Part shown: piece after piece, positions 29,866 to 38,466 of the stretch
Numbering within the stretch: position 1 is the stretch's first letter
How the letters are laid out: each line of letters opens with the position of its first letter
Assembly (NCBI RefSeq): GCF_030369635.1
Contig: NZ_CP128474.1
Location: 2,480,001-2,544,000 of the forward strand
Length of the DNA stretch: 64,000 bases
Origin: Microbacterium arborescens
GTDB lineage: Bacteria > Actinomycetota > Actinomycetes > Actinomycetales > Microbacteriaceae
Direction: 5' to 3'
Made by a program: the position numbers and the translations under genes
The notes under the pieces: generated by a model
What the model was told of the DNA's origin: nothing
The model's input: the letters and a program-made list of their open reading frames with translations, nothing else
The model's database searches: none

Positions 29866-30861
29866 TCATCCGGCGACCAGGCGCGGCGTCCCCGCTTCAT
29901 ACTCCGTGAGGTCACCCGTCTCGCCTCGTCGCGCGGCGATCCGCCCGAGTCCCAGCATGTAGGCGAGGAAGACGCCGAGTGCGAGGGCGCCGATCCCGAT
30001 CTTGAGCGGCCAGGGCCACGGCTGACGGGTGACGAAACCCTCGACGAGTCCGGAGAGCGCGAGCGCCAGGATCAGCCCGATCGCGACCGTCGCGAGCGAG
30101 CGTCCCGCCGCGGCGAGCGCCTCGCCGCGGCTCCGCCGCCCCGGTGCGACCCACGCCCAGAAGATGTGGAGACCCGTCGCACCTGCGACGAAGATGCACG
30201 TCAGCTCGAGCAGCCCGTGCGGGGCGATGTGCAGCAGGAACACGTCTCCCCGGTCGAACGCGATGAGGATCGCCGCCGCCTGACCGATGCTCACCGCGTT
30301 CTGCATGAGCACCATCACGGGCCACAGCCCGGTGATCCCGAACAGCACGCACTGCGCGGCGATCCAGGCGTTGTTCGTCCACACGGTGCCGGCGAACACC
30401 GCCGCGGGGTTGTCGCTGTAGTAGGCGGTGAAGTCGTTCTCGGCGTACTGCTGGAGCTGGGCCTGCGACCCCAGGGCGGCCACCGCGGCGGGATCGCCCG
30501 AGACCCAGAACGCCACGAGCGAGCTGATGGCGATGAACGCCACCGCGACCGCGAGCGTCGTCCAGCGCACGCGATAGAGCGCGGCCGGCAGCTGCTGCAC
30601 GAAGAAGCGCGGCAGCAGTCGCAGGACGTTCTCGGGCGCGCCGGTGAGGCGCAGCCGGGCGCGCGAGAGGATCATCGACAGCCGGTCTCCCTCGACGCTG
30701 CGGCCGGCGGAGGTCTTGATGTCGGCGAGGTCGGCGGACGCGGCACGATAGCGCGTCACCAGCTCGTCGACCTCGGCGCTCGACAGCCGGCGGGCACGCG
30801 CGAGCGCGTCGAGCCGATCCCACTCGGCGCGACGCGCGGCGACCAGGGCGTCGAGGTCCAT
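29866..30861 (-). CDS. SpoIIM-like (DUF95) membrane protein
   Basis: This 331-residue protein has a charged helical N-terminus (about 1-75). Five or six membrane segments follow, starting near residue 95 (TTLAVAVAFIAISSLVAFWV) and including APHGLLELTCIFVAGATGLHIFWAWV, the conserved SpoIIM/DUF95 motif. It corresponds to Rv3694c in the MoxR-DUF58 cluster. ATG 30861 is preferred over further upstream starts because TACAGT ends seven nt before it. The start is 16 bp from the divergent RDD gene's start. Confidence 0.87.
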   Translation of the reverse strand: MDLDALVAARRAEWDRLDALARARRLSSAEVDELVTRYRAASADLADIKTSAGRSVEGDRLSMILSRARLRLTGAPENVLRLLPRFFVQQLPAALYRVRWTTLAVAVAFIAISSLVAFWVSGDPAAVAALGSQAQLQQYAENDFTAYYSDNPAAVFAGTVWTNNAWIAAQCVLFGITGLWPVMVLMQNAVSIGQAAAILIAFDRGDVFLLHIAPHGLLELTCIFVAGATGLHIFWAWVAPGRRSRGEALAAAGRSLATVAIGLILALALSGLVEGFVTRQPWPWPLKIGIGALALGVFLAYMLGLGRIAARRGETGDLTEYEAGTPRLVAG

Positions 30862-30865
30862 TTGC

Positions 30866-30871
30866 TTAACT
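30866..30871 (+). promoter_or_regulatory. Candidate leaderless -10 for the RDD gene
   Basis: TTAACT, six nt (GTACCC), then ATG 30878. The second base departs from TANNNT. It physically overlaps the opposing -10 at 30869-30874. Confidence 0.4.
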
Positions 30872-30874
30872 GTA
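30869..30874 (-). promoter_or_regulatory. Candidate leaderless -10 for the SpoIIM-like gene
   Basis: Minus strand TACAGT, seven nt (TAAGCAA), then ATG 30861. It shares three base pairs with the RDD-gene -10. Confidence 0.5.
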
Positions 30875-30877
30875 CCC

Positions 30878-31720
30878 ATGACCACGCCCGCTCCCCCGGC
30901 GCAGATCCGTCAGGACGAGATCCTCACCGGTGAGGCGGTCGCGCTCGACGTCCAGCCCCTGGGCTTCTTCCTCCGCGCGCTCGGCGTGCTCATCGACGTC
31001 CTCTGCGGCATCGTGCTGCTGTTGTTGTTCTCCTTCGTCGGAGGCCTCCTCGTCGGCGGCTTCGGCCTCGAGAACCTGTCGGGGATCCTGGTCATCTCAG
31101 CCCTCGTCCTCGTGCTGGTCGTCATCCCGACGGCGATCGAGACCCTCACCCACGGGCGCAGTCTCGGCAAGCTCGCGGTCGGCGGCCGCATCGTGCGCAC
31201 CGACGGCGGCGCCACCGGGTTCCGGCAGGCATTCATCCGCGCCCTCGTCGGAGTACTGGAGATCTGGTTCACATTCGGAGCACTCGCCGGGGTGGTCGCC
31301 GCGTTCACGCCGCGCTCGACCCGATTGGGCGACATGGTCGCGGGGACCTACTGCGAGCGCACGCGCGCTCCGCGCCTGCCGCATCCTGCCGGCCCGATTC
31401 CCGCCGAGCTGCGGGAATGGGCCGAGGTCGCCGATGTCGCGAGGCTGCCCGACCGTGTCGCGCGACGGGCGACGCAGTTCGCCCGCTCGGCCGAGGGAAT
31501 GGAGCCCGGGGCTCGACAGCGCTCTGCGACGATGATCGCCGCCGAGGTCGCACCGTTCGTCTCGCCTCTGCCGCAGACCGACCCCGAATCCCTCGTCCGG
31601 GCCGTCGTCGCAGCTCGCCGGGATCGGGAGTATGCCGCGATCACCCGGATCGATGACCGGGCGCGCGCGCTCGTCGGGGCAGCCACCGAGACTCCGCGCG
31701 GGTTCCCCGTCAGATCTTGA
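30878..31720 (+). CDS. RDD family membrane protein
   Basis: This 280-residue protein has an RDD domain (about 25-160) with three membrane segments: VLIDVLCGIVLLLLFSFVGG, ILVISALVLVLVVIPTAIE and a third near 128-145. The typical motif THGRSLGKLAVGGRIVRTDGG lies between them. The C-terminal 120 residues are soluble and helical. It corresponds to Rv3695 and is divergent from the SpoIIM-like gene. Its end overlaps the convergent DUF3499 gene by 11 bp. The biochemical role of RDD proteins of this type is not established. Confidence 0.87.
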   Translation: MTTPAPPAQIRQDEILTGEAVALDVQPLGFFLRALGVLIDVLCGIVLLLLFSFVGGLLVGGFGLENLSGILVISALVLVLVVIPTAIETLTHGRSLGKLAVGGRIVRTDGGATGFRQAFIRALVGVLEIWFTFGALAGVVAAFTPRSTRLGDMVAGTYCERTRAPRLPHPAGPIPAELREWAEVADVARLPDRVARRATQFARSAEGMEPGARQRSATMIAAEVAPFVSPLPQTDPESLVRAVVAARRDREYAAITRIDDRARALVGAATETPRGFPVRS

Positions 31721-31916
31721 GCGTCTCGTGACGAATGACGACCCATCCCTTGGGCACGGAGAGTCGTTCGGTGTGGATGGCGCACAGGTCGTGCGCGTGC
31801 GGGTCGGTGCCGCCTCCCAGCGGGCCGAGAGCGGCCATCTGATCGCCGTAGTCGAAGGTCAGGGTCGTCACAGCCTCGCGGGCGCAGCCCACCTTCGAAC
31901 ACAGTCTCTCGCGCAT
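31710..31916 (-). CDS. DUF3499 protein, small zinc-ribbon-like
   Basis: This 68-residue protein has C-x4-C (CSKVGC) near the N-terminus and a DLCAIHTERL segment near residue 45. Together the cysteines and histidines suggest one zinc site. It matches the DUF3499 family (Rv3258c) and sits beside the zincin-like gene as in mycobacteria. ATG 31916 gives the family start MRERLCS. The frame is open 23 codons further upstream, but TACGGT seven nt before 31916 supports this start. It overlaps the RDD gene end by 11 bp. Confidence 0.85.
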   Translation of the reverse strand: MRERLCSKVGCAREAVTTLTFDYGDQMAALGPLGGGTDPHAHDLCAIHTERLSVPKGWVVIRHETLKI

Positions 31917-31923
31917 CCCGTCC

Positions 31924-31929
31924 ACCGTA
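31924..31929 (-). promoter_or_regulatory. Candidate leaderless -10 for the DUF3499 gene
   Basis: Minus strand TACGGT, seven nt (GGACGGG), then ATG 31916. Confidence 0.5.
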
Positions 31930-31984
31930 ACGCCGCAGACGCGGCACGATCGGATGCCGCGCCGGGCCGGCGTCCGGGGCCGCA

Positions 31985-31990
31985 TAGGAT
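31985..31990 (+). promoter_or_regulatory. Candidate leaderless -10 for the zincin-like gene
   Basis: TAGGAT, six nt (GGCCTC), then ATG 31997. Confidence 0.5.
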
Positions 31991-31996
31991 GGCCTC

Positions 31997-32437
31997 ATGA
32001 TCCGGCGTCGTTCCCGAGCCGTGCCGCCTCGGCGGAACCGGCCGTCGCGCCACGGGCGACACGGCCGCGATGATCGCAGCCCGGTCGTTCGCCCCCCGCT
32101 CCCGCCCCTCGAGACGCGCTCCGAGCGGTTCGATCTCTCGGTCGGGACAGCCGCGGAGTTTCTGCGGAGCGCGTGGCCCGAGCTGCGCGAGGTGCGATTC
32201 GAAGTCGCCGGCATGCCGGCGGCAAGCGACGAGGACGGCATCCCGCGCTGGCAGGTCTTCGCGAACGAGAAGCGCATCGTGCTCTATCGCCTGCCCATCG
32301 AGCGCCTGAACCGGCTGCACCGCAACGACGATCTGCACCGCCGGATGATGGTCGAGAGTTGCGTCTTCCGTGCGGCGGCCGAATACCTCGACCGCGATCC
32401 CTGGGACCTCGGACCCGACCGGTTCCGCTTCCTCTGA
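31997..32437 (+). CDS. Minimal zincin-like protein without HExxH
   Basis: This 146-residue protein begins with a 40-residue basic, proline-rich stretch. The domain that follows resembles the minimal metallopeptidase family COG3824 (Rv3259-like): VRFEVAGMP, IVLYRLPIERL and a final helix VESCVFRAAAEYLDRDPWDLGPDRFR. The family's catalytic HExxH would fall in that final helix, but here it reads VESCVFRAA, so catalysis by a zinc site is unlikely. Synteny with DUF3499, whiB2 and manA supports the assignment. The ATG follows a leaderless-type -10. Confidence 0.75.
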   Translation: MIRRRSRAVPPRRNRPSRHGRHGRDDRSPVVRPPLPPLETRSERFDLSVGTAAEFLRSAWPELREVRFEVAGMPAASDEDGIPRWQVFANEKRIVLYRLPIERLNRLHRNDDLHRRMMVESCVFRAAAEYLDRDPWDLGPDRFRFL

Positions 32438-32443
32438 CCCGGG

Positions 32444-33835
32444 TCAGGGATACACGGTGAGCTCGGCCGCTGCTGCGGCCGACCCCGTCACGGGATACGT
32501 CCCGAGCTGTCCGGCTGCCGAGAAGCCGACGGAGCCGCGGATGCCGCCGGTGCCGGGGTCGAGTCGGTAGACGGTCCCCGCCGCGACGTCGATCGTGCCG
32601 GACTGCCCTGCTGCCAGCTGCACTGTCTGCGGCGTTCCGCCGGCGATGGGGGTCAGCGTCGCGACGGTGTCCTGATCGGCCGTCAGGGTGAGCGACGGCG
32701 CGGGACCGGATGCGACGGCGACGAGGGTCGGAGCGTCGACGAGCGGCGCGGCGACCGCCCAGGCGAAATCAGCCGGCGCCGCCTGGTCGGTCGAGGTCCA
32801 CGCTGCGGCCACAAGAGGATCGGATGCGGTCGCGGTGACGGTGTAGTCGCCGACGGGCATCCCCGTCACCTCGAGCTCGACCGGTCGCCCGGCGGTCACG
32901 GCGATCGCGTCCTGTTGCGACACCACGCTCCCATCGGCGACGGAGCGGACGGTCACGTTCGCGGAGGTGTCGGCCGCAGTCGCCATGAGCCGCACCGACA
33001 GTCCGCCCGCCGAGGCGACGGAATCGGGGGCGACGGTGACGATCACGGCCGGAATGGTCTGCTGCGTCGCCGGCAGGGCACTCGCCCCCACCTGGTCGAC
33101 GCCACCGGCGATGAGCGTGCGCGTCAGTGCCGACTGCAGGGATGCCCGCACCGGGGCTCCCTGCGCCGTGACCTGCACGACGGGACTCTGCTCGCCGCGG
33201 CGAAGCGCCGCGAGGGGAATGGCGCGCTGCGAGCGAGCGGCCACGACGATGTCGCGCCCCGCGACGGGGTCCTGGGCTCCGTCAGCACCGAACACCCTCA
33301 GATCGACGGTCGCCGCGACATCACCCGGGTTCGTCAGGAGCACGAGGTCGCTCGCCCCCGTGGCGGCCGATCCGCCGACCAGCCACGACTCCATCGCGGG
33401 CCGCGTGCAGGCCGAAACCGCCAGGCCGCGCAGATCAGGGTCATCGAGGGACGCGGAAGACGCCGCGCCGAGATCGGTCGGCGCACCGTCCGTCGGCTCT
33501 GCCGAGAAGGCTTCGGGTGACGCTCCGTCGCCCGTTCGATCGGGGGTCGCGAGCGTGTACGCCGTCGACTCTGCGCCGTCCGTCGCCGAGACGACGCTCG
33601 ATACTGCCGCGACGGTGATCGCGCCCGCCGCCGTTGCGTCGCGGCCGAGAGCGAGGAGCGGGCCGTCGCACGCGGCGATCGAACGCGCCGCCTCGGGAAC
33701 GACATCGAGCGACATGGGCTCGCGCGCGAAGGTCGGCCAGGGGGCCGCTGCGGCGGCGATGACGCCGCCTCCGACGACGACGGCGGCCACCGCGCCCACG
33801 GCGAGACGGGTCACGAGTGCGGTTCGCGAGTTCAT
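32444..33835 (-). CDS. DUF5719-like exported protein
   Basis: This 463-residue protein has an N-terminal membrane anchor or signal (about 9-32: VTRLAVGAVAAVVVGGGVIAAA) and a long extracytoplasmic part rich in Ala, Thr, Val and Asp. Repeated beta segments suggest immunoglobulin-like or bundled beta domains. Its ATG overlaps the stop of the membrane glycosyltransferase by 4 nt, so the two are coexpressed. It probably works with that enzyme at the membrane outer face, which I infer from the coupling. No catalytic motif was recognised. Confidence 0.75.
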   Translation of the reverse strand: MNSRTALVTRLAVGAVAAVVVGGGVIAAAAAPWPTFAREPMSLDVVPEAARSIAACDGPLLALGRDATAAGAITVAAVSSVVSATDGAESTAYTLATPDRTGDGASPEAFSAEPTDGAPTDLGAASSASLDDPDLRGLAVSACTRPAMESWLVGGSAATGASDLVLLTNPGDVAATVDLRVFGADGAQDPVAGRDIVVAARSQRAIPLAALRRGEQSPVVQVTAQGAPVRASLQSALTRTLIAGGVDQVGASALPATQQTIPAVIVTVAPDSVASAGGLSVRLMATAADTSANVTVRSVADGSVVSQQDAIAVTAGRPVELEVTGMPVGDYTVTATASDPLVAAAWTSTDQAAPADFAWAVAAPLVDAPTLVAVASGPAPSLTLTADQDTVATLTPIAGGTPQTVQLAAGQSGTIDVAAGTVYRLDPGTGGIRGSVGFSAAGQLGTYPVTGSAAAAAELTVYP

Positions 33836-36669
33836 CGGTCCCTCCTGCGGAGCGCTCGTATCCCCACGAGGCGTGGTGCCGCCCGCGAAGCCGACCGGCT
33901 GCCGCGTGTGGGCAGGGCGAGGAGCAGGGCCACCGCGAACACCACCGCGATGCCGCTCCACAGCACCGACGTCACGGCGCGCGCCGTCGTCGGAGCTTCG
34001 GCGCGGGGAGCGACGTCTCCCGACAGGCGCCACAGCTCACCCTTGTCGGTCGATCCGACGGCGTCGAGGCCGTCACGACTGCCCAGCGCGGTCGCTGCGG
34101 CGAGCCGTGTGCTGCGAGCGGTCGCGGTTTCATCCTCGGACGAGGCGAGCAGGATGAACGCGACGCCGTGGTCACGCAGCTGCGCGACGACGTCGTTCGC
34201 GGTGTCGGCGACCAGGTCGGCGGCGATCTGCGCCGCCTCCCGATCGGCATCCGTGAGTTCGGTGCGTGCGGTGACGAGCGTCGACTGGCCGCCGAGGGTC
34301 GCGCTGCCACCCCACACCACGTCCACCGCGACACCGTCGTCGGTCGGGGTGAGCACGATCGTGCCGAGCCCGGGCGAGTTCGCGCCCTCGGCCGCGACGA
34401 AGGCCGGGAGGGTGCTCGTCTCGCCGCGACCGACCAGCGACGCATCCCGCGCCTGAGCGGTGAGCATGGGGACCGCGGCGATGACGAGCCCGGCGACCGC
34501 GGTCGCCGCGGCGACCGCGCGGACCACGCGAGTCGGCACGACGCTGTCGAGCGTGAGAAGCGCTCCCCCGGCGACACCGACCCAGGCGAGGCTGAGAGCC
34601 GCACCGGGCCAGAGAGCGATGGCGGTCGTGCCGTCGATGGCCACCGCCAGCCCCGCGGCCGCGAAGGCCGTCGCCGTCCCGAGGCCGGCGATGGCGAGCA
34701 GGACGATGCCGACGAAGCGTCGCGCCGAGACGGCGGCGGCCAGCGCGAGGGCGAGCAGCGGCGCGGTGAAGAGGATCAGCCACCACACCGGGCCGCTGGC
34801 ACCGGTGAAGGCCGCCCAGCCGGCGTCGGCCGGGAAGCCCGCCGCGAGGAGGAACCTGCCCAGGACGTCATCCGCGAACCGGGGCCCGCTCCACGGAATG
34901 CCCGGATCGGCCAGGAGCGACCACGGATCTCCCGCACGGAGTCGCTCGAAGACGAGCGGCGCCGACAGCGCCGCGGACGGGACGATGATCCAGAGCCACC
35001 GGAAGGCCGCCCGCCGGCCTCGCAGCACCATCGACAGCACCACGGCGAAGAGCCAGATGACCACGACGGGTGCGGAGAGCACGGGCGAGCACGCCAGCAC
35101 GGCGGCGAGCAGGATGGATGCCGTTCCGGCGTTGCCCCACGACCGATGCGCAGCCGCGGCTGTGAAAGCCAGCCAAGGCAGCACGAGGTGGGCGATGACG
35201 GATGCCGGGCGCCCGTCCCCCAGCGCCGCGAGGAACATCGGTGCGAGGGCCCAGACAACCGCGCCGACGATGCGCAGGACCGGACGTTCGGTGATGCGGG
35301 TCGCGGCGAACCATCCGCCGAGCACCGCGAGCGGGAGCGCCAGGAGCCACAGCACCACGAGCGCGCGCGACGGGTCCGTCGGCGAGAACGACGCGAGCAC
35401 GGCCAGCACGGCGCTGAACGGGTCGGCGGGCCCGACGGCATCCCAGCCGAGCGGGCGCTGCGCTCCGGTGGCTTCGGACCACGCGCGGGCCGCGTTGGCG
35501 GCGAGGGGCGCGAGCGCTCCGCCGCCGATCGAGGGCCAGCTCAGCGCGGCGGGCATCGCTGCGATCGAGACGGCGAGCGCGGCGAGCACGGCCCAGGCAC
35601 CGCCTCCGGAGAAGAAGCCGAGCTCGGTGCGGCGGGGACCGTCGCCGGCAGGCTGGTCTTCGATGAGCCGCTGCCGCATGACGCGGGAGCTCACCCGCAG
35701 GGGCGCCAGCTGCGACCAGGATGCGCGACGGTGGCGCGCGATGCGACGTCGGGCGCGGGCGACCGCCGACAGCCGCACCAGCACGGTGACCGCTGCCGAC
35801 CACTCCGGACCGATCCGAGCGGGCCGCTTGCCGACGAGGTGGAGGATGCTGCGCCACAGCGCCAACGCCAGCAGGGTGAGCCAGTGGATGGCGACCGCGG
35901 GCGGCGGGGCGTAGACCAGCCGCCGGTGGAGCTGCGCCACACGCGCGGCGTGTGCGGTTCGTGCCCGGGCGCCGGTCGTCCGCGGCGCAGGCGATCCGGC
36001 GACGCCGTCGTGCGCGACGGCGATGCGTGCCCCGGGCGCGAGGACGACGCGTCCGCCAGCCAGCCGCACGCGCACCCCCAGATCGAGCCCCTCGTCAGCG
36101 CCGGCGAGTGCTTCGTCGACGCCTTCGAGCTCGCGCCAGGCCGCCGTGTGGACGAGGATGCCGCGCACGTCGCCGCCGAGGACGTCGTCTGTGCCGTCGT
36201 GCTGACCCTGGTCGTGCTCACCGTCGGCGAGGCCGACCGCGGCGCCGAACCTCGTCATCGAGCGCCCGAGCGAGACGATGCGGGTGGTGTCGTCCCATTC
36301 GACGAGCTTGGGGACGGCGATCGCGACGGACGGTGCCGTCTCGAGGGCCGCGGCGAGACGCTGCAGCGCCTCCGGCTCCGGAGCGACGTCCTGCGCGAGC
36401 AGCCAGACGGCGTCACCGTCGATACGGCGCGACGCGAGCCGGAGGGCTGCGGCGAACCCGGTGCGAGACGGCGCCGCGATCACCGCCTCGGCGCCAGACT
36501 CCTCGGCGAGAGCACGCAACCGCTCATCGCCCCCGCAGAGCACGATGGTCAGCGCGTCGACGGCGCGCGTCTGATCGCGCAGCGCGGCGAGCGTGCGCGT
36601 GAGATGGAAGGCCGCCGGAGCGCGTCCGTCGGGACGCACGACCAGGAGCGCGTGAACACGGGCGGGCAT
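33832..36669 (-). CDS. Large membrane-bound family 2 glycosyltransferase
   Basis: A 945-residue protein. Residues 1-260 form a GT2-like (GT-A) domain, but the usual DxD position reads AQD (LLAQDVAPEPEAL), so metal-nucleotide binding may be altered. From about 280 onward many membrane segments (ten or more) are interleaved with loops. The last ~200 residues include an extracytoplasmic region and a final anchor (WSGIAVVFAVALLLALP). The gene lies between whiB2 and a DUF5719-like gene, a common actinobacterial order near manA. A role in glycan assembly at the membrane is inferred. Confidence 0.8.
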   Translation of the reverse strand: MPARVHALLVVRPDGRAPAAFHLTRTLAALRDQTRAVDALTIVLCGGDERLRALAEESGAEAVIAAPSRTGFAAALRLASRRIDGDAVWLLAQDVAPEPEALQRLAAALETAPSVAIAVPKLVEWDDTTRIVSLGRSMTRFGAAVGLADGEHDQGQHDGTDDVLGGDVRGILVHTAAWRELEGVDEALAGADEGLDLGVRVRLAGGRVVLAPGARIAVAHDGVAGSPAPRTTGARARTAHAARVAQLHRRLVYAPPPAVAIHWLTLLALALWRSILHLVGKRPARIGPEWSAAVTVLVRLSAVARARRRIARHRRASWSQLAPLRVSSRVMRQRLIEDQPAGDGPRRTELGFFSGGGAWAVLAALAVSIAAMPAALSWPSIGGGALAPLAANAARAWSEATGAQRPLGWDAVGPADPFSAVLAVLASFSPTDPSRALVVLWLLALPLAVLGGWFAATRITERPVLRIVGAVVWALAPMFLAALGDGRPASVIAHLVLPWLAFTAAAAHRSWGNAGTASILLAAVLACSPVLSAPVVVIWLFAVVLSMVLRGRRAAFRWLWIIVPSAALSAPLVFERLRAGDPWSLLADPGIPWSGPRFADDVLGRFLLAAGFPADAGWAAFTGASGPVWWLILFTAPLLALALAAAVSARRFVGIVLLAIAGLGTATAFAAAGLAVAIDGTTAIALWPGAALSLAWVGVAGGALLTLDSVVPTRVVRAVAAATAVAGLVIAAVPMLTAQARDASLVGRGETSTLPAFVAAEGANSPGLGTIVLTPTDDGVAVDVVWGGSATLGGQSTLVTARTELTDADREAAQIAADLVADTANDVVAQLRDHGVAFILLASSEDETATARSTRLAAATALGSRDGLDAVGSTDKGELWRLSGDVAPRAEAPTTARAVTSVLWSGIAVVFAVALLLALPTRGSRSASRAAPRLVGIRALRRRDR

Positions 36670-36678
36670 GACGGAGCA

Positions 36679-36684
36679 AGCCTA
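36679..36684 (-). promoter_or_regulatory. Candidate -10 for the membrane GT gene
   Basis: Minus strand TAGGCT with nine nt to ATG 36669, slightly longer than the 6-8 nt typical of leaderless starts. It would give a leader of at most a few nt. Confidence 0.35.
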
Positions 36685-36759
36685 GGCGGCGATCCTGAGC
36701 GGGCTCGGCAGCGGCGGGGCGGGTCGCCGATCTCGTCGAGAGCCGTCGGCGACGTGGGA

Positions 36760-37080
36760 TCAGACCGCGCGGCGCTTCAGCTTGCGGCGCTCGCGCTCGC
36801 TGAGACCGCCCCAGATGCCGAAGCGCTCGTCGTTCTGCAGGGCGTACTCGAGGCACTCTCCGCGCACGTCGCACGACGTGCAGATGCGCTTGGCGTCACG
36901 CGTGGAGCCGCCCTTCTCGGGGAAGAAGGCCTCGGGGTCGGTCTGCGCGCACAATGCGTCGGTCTGCCAGGCGAGAGCGTTGTCGTCGCCGTCGGTGTCG
37001 ACGCGCCGCACCCCGGGCACGCCCAGGTTGACCGGGTCGACGAACCAGTTGTCGGGAACGCCCGAACGGTATGCCGTCAT
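36760..37080 (-). CDS. whiB2: WhiB family regulator, WhiB2/WhmD type
   Basis: This 106-residue Wbl protein has the 4Fe-4S cysteines in ALCAQTDPEAFFPEKGGS, RICTSCDVRGEC, the GIWGG turn and a basic tail RERRKLKRRAV. WhiB2/WhmD is required for septation in mycobacteria, and the location beside manA matches Rv3260c-Rv3255c. The ATG at 37080 has a strong GAGGAGGGAA ribosome-binding site. A near-consensus promoter lies upstream. It is the second WhiB protein in the window but shares only the cluster-binding core with whiB1. Confidence 0.94.
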   Translation of the reverse strand: MTAYRSGVPDNWFVDPVNLGVPGVRRVDTDGDDNALAWQTDALCAQTDPEAFFPEKGGSTRDAKRICTSCDVRGECLEYALQNDERFGIWGGLSERERRKLKRRAV

Positions 37081-37130
37081 ATCGTGTTCCCTCCTCGCCG
37101 GCCGGCACGCGAGCCGCGTGTCTGGGATTA

Positions 37131-37159
37131 ATTACACCCGTGTCATTCCTCCGGGTCAA
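37131..37159 (-). promoter_or_regulatory. Sigma-70-type promoter for whiB2
   Basis: Minus strand TTGACC (37159-37154), exactly 17 nt, then TGTAAT (37136-37131). This is the best consensus-like promoter in the window. The start near 37124 gives a leader of about 44 nt with a good ribosome-binding site. Confidence 0.75.
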
Positions 37160-37201
37160 GTCGCGGATCGTAAACCCTCAAGCGCGTGTTTAAGCTTCGC
37201 G

Positions 37202-37221
37202 GCGACACATCGGCGTGTCGC
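37202..37221 (-). terminator. Hairpin after manA
   Basis: GCGACAC (37202-37208) and GTGTCGC (37215-37221) form a perfect 7-bp stem with a 6-nt loop, just past the manA stop. No T-run follows, so termination is only likely. Confidence 0.45.
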
Positions 37222-37225
37222 GCGC

Positions 37226-38395
37226 TCACGCCACGCCCGGCTGAGCGACGAACGCCTCCCCCGCGCCGCCGATCGCCACCGACGTCGCCGACACGACGGC
37301 CGCCGTGCCGGGTACGAGCTCCACGCGGTCTCCGTCTGCCTCGACGACGATGTCTCCGCGCGTCGCGAGCACGATCGCGATGCCGTCGAGCGCGATCTCG
37401 GCGACCGCTTCGAACGTCGTCTCGACGCGCACGAGGCGGAAGTCCGACACGCCGACGTCGTAGCCGAACACGCCGGGCGCGACGTCGAGCGGCTCGACGA
37501 TCGGCGCCGGACCGCTCTCGGTGCTCACGACCTGCAGCAACTCGGGCACGTCGACGTGCTTGGGGGTCAGACCGCCGCGGAGCACGTTGTCACTGGCCGC
37601 CATCAGCTCGACGCCGAGGCCGTCCTGATAGGCGTGGAGAACGCCGGCCGGAGCGAAGAGCGCTTCTCCTCGCCGCAGCTCGACGAGATTCATGAGGGTC
37701 GCCACGACGAGGCCGGCGTCACCGGGGAAGGCGCCCGCGATGTCTCGGAGGACACGGATCTCGGCGGCGAACTCCGAGGCGGCCTCATCGCTCGCGGAGC
37801 TCTCCAACGCAGCGGCGAGGTCGGTCACGACATCCGATGCCTCGCCCGAGAGCGCCCAGCCGATGACCCGGCGCAGCGCCGCGGGCTGGTCCTCGGCGTC
37901 GGTCGGGGAAAGGGCCGCCGAGAGCGCGCCCACACCGCTGCCCTCGCCGAGCGAGGCGAGCAGACGCTGCGTATCGGCGATCGGCCGCAGCCCGACCAGC
38001 GCACGGAAGGTCTCCGACAGGGCCACGATGATCTCGGGCTTGTGGTTCTCGTCGCGGTACAGCCGGTGCGGGGCATCCCGCGGGATGCCCGCGGCCTCTT
38101 CGCGGGCGAATCCGGCCGCCGCCTGATCCCGAGAGGGATGCGCCTGGATGGACAGCGACGTCCCCGCAGCGAGGATCTTCAGCAGATAGGGCAGGGGTGC
38201 GATGCCCGCCTCGGAGAGGACGAGGTTCAGGGGACGTCCGGTGCCGTCGTCGACGCGCGACGGGCTTCCCGGGTGGTCCCCGAACCAGATCTCCGCCTCG
38301 GGCGTCCCCGAGGGTTCCCGCCCCTGCAGCTCGGCGATGAGCGTCGTGGAGCCCCACGCGTAGTCCCTGGCCATGTTCGAGATCGGAATCAGCAC
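37226..38395 (-). CDS. manA: Mannose-6-phosphate isomerase, class I
   Basis: This 389-residue zinc-dependent type I phosphomannose isomerase interconverts fructose 6-phosphate and mannose 6-phosphate, feeding GDP-mannose for glycan synthesis. The zinc-site segments are SIQAHPSRDQA and DENHKPEI, and the C-terminal cupin includes FAPAGVLHAYQDGLGVELMAASDNVLRGGLTPKHVD with the conserved active-site arginine. Length is typical. GTG 38395 starts the protein directly before the conserved ISNMARDYAWGS, and TAGGCT six nt upstream supports it. Confidence 0.94.
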   Translation of the reverse strand: MLIPISNMARDYAWGSTTLIAELQGREPSGTPEAEIWFGDHPGSPSRVDDGTGRPLNLVLSEAGIAPLPYLLKILAAGTSLSIQAHPSRDQAAAGFAREEAAGIPRDAPHRLYRDENHKPEIIVALSETFRALVGLRPIADTQRLLASLGEGSGVGALSAALSPTDAEDQPAALRRVIGWALSGEASDVVTDLAAALESSASDEAASEFAAEIRVLRDIAGAFPGDAGLVVATLMNLVELRRGEALFAPAGVLHAYQDGLGVELMAASDNVLRGGLTPKHVDVPELLQVVSTESGPAPIVEPLDVAPGVFGYDVGVSDFRLVRVETTFEAVAEIALDGIAIVLATRGDIVVEADGDRVELVPGTAAVVSATSVAIGGAGEAFVAQPGVA

Positions 38396-38401
38396 GAGCC
38401 C

Positions 38402-38407
38402 AGCCTA
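38402..38407 (-). promoter_or_regulatory. Candidate leaderless -10 for manA
   Basis: Minus strand TAGGCT, six nt (GGGCTC), then GTG 38395. Confidence 0.5.
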
Positions 38408-38451
38408 GGACGCGGACGCCGCCCAGCCCCTGTCAAGACGCGACGCCGCGG

Positions 38452-38457
38452 TAGCCT
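38452..38457 (+). promoter_or_regulatory. Candidate -10 for the first O-antigen-ligase gene
   Basis: TAGCCT with nine nt to ATG 38467. It is divergent from the manA promoter and would give a leader of zero to three nt. Confidence 0.35.
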
Positions 38458-38466
38458 GTCTGCACC

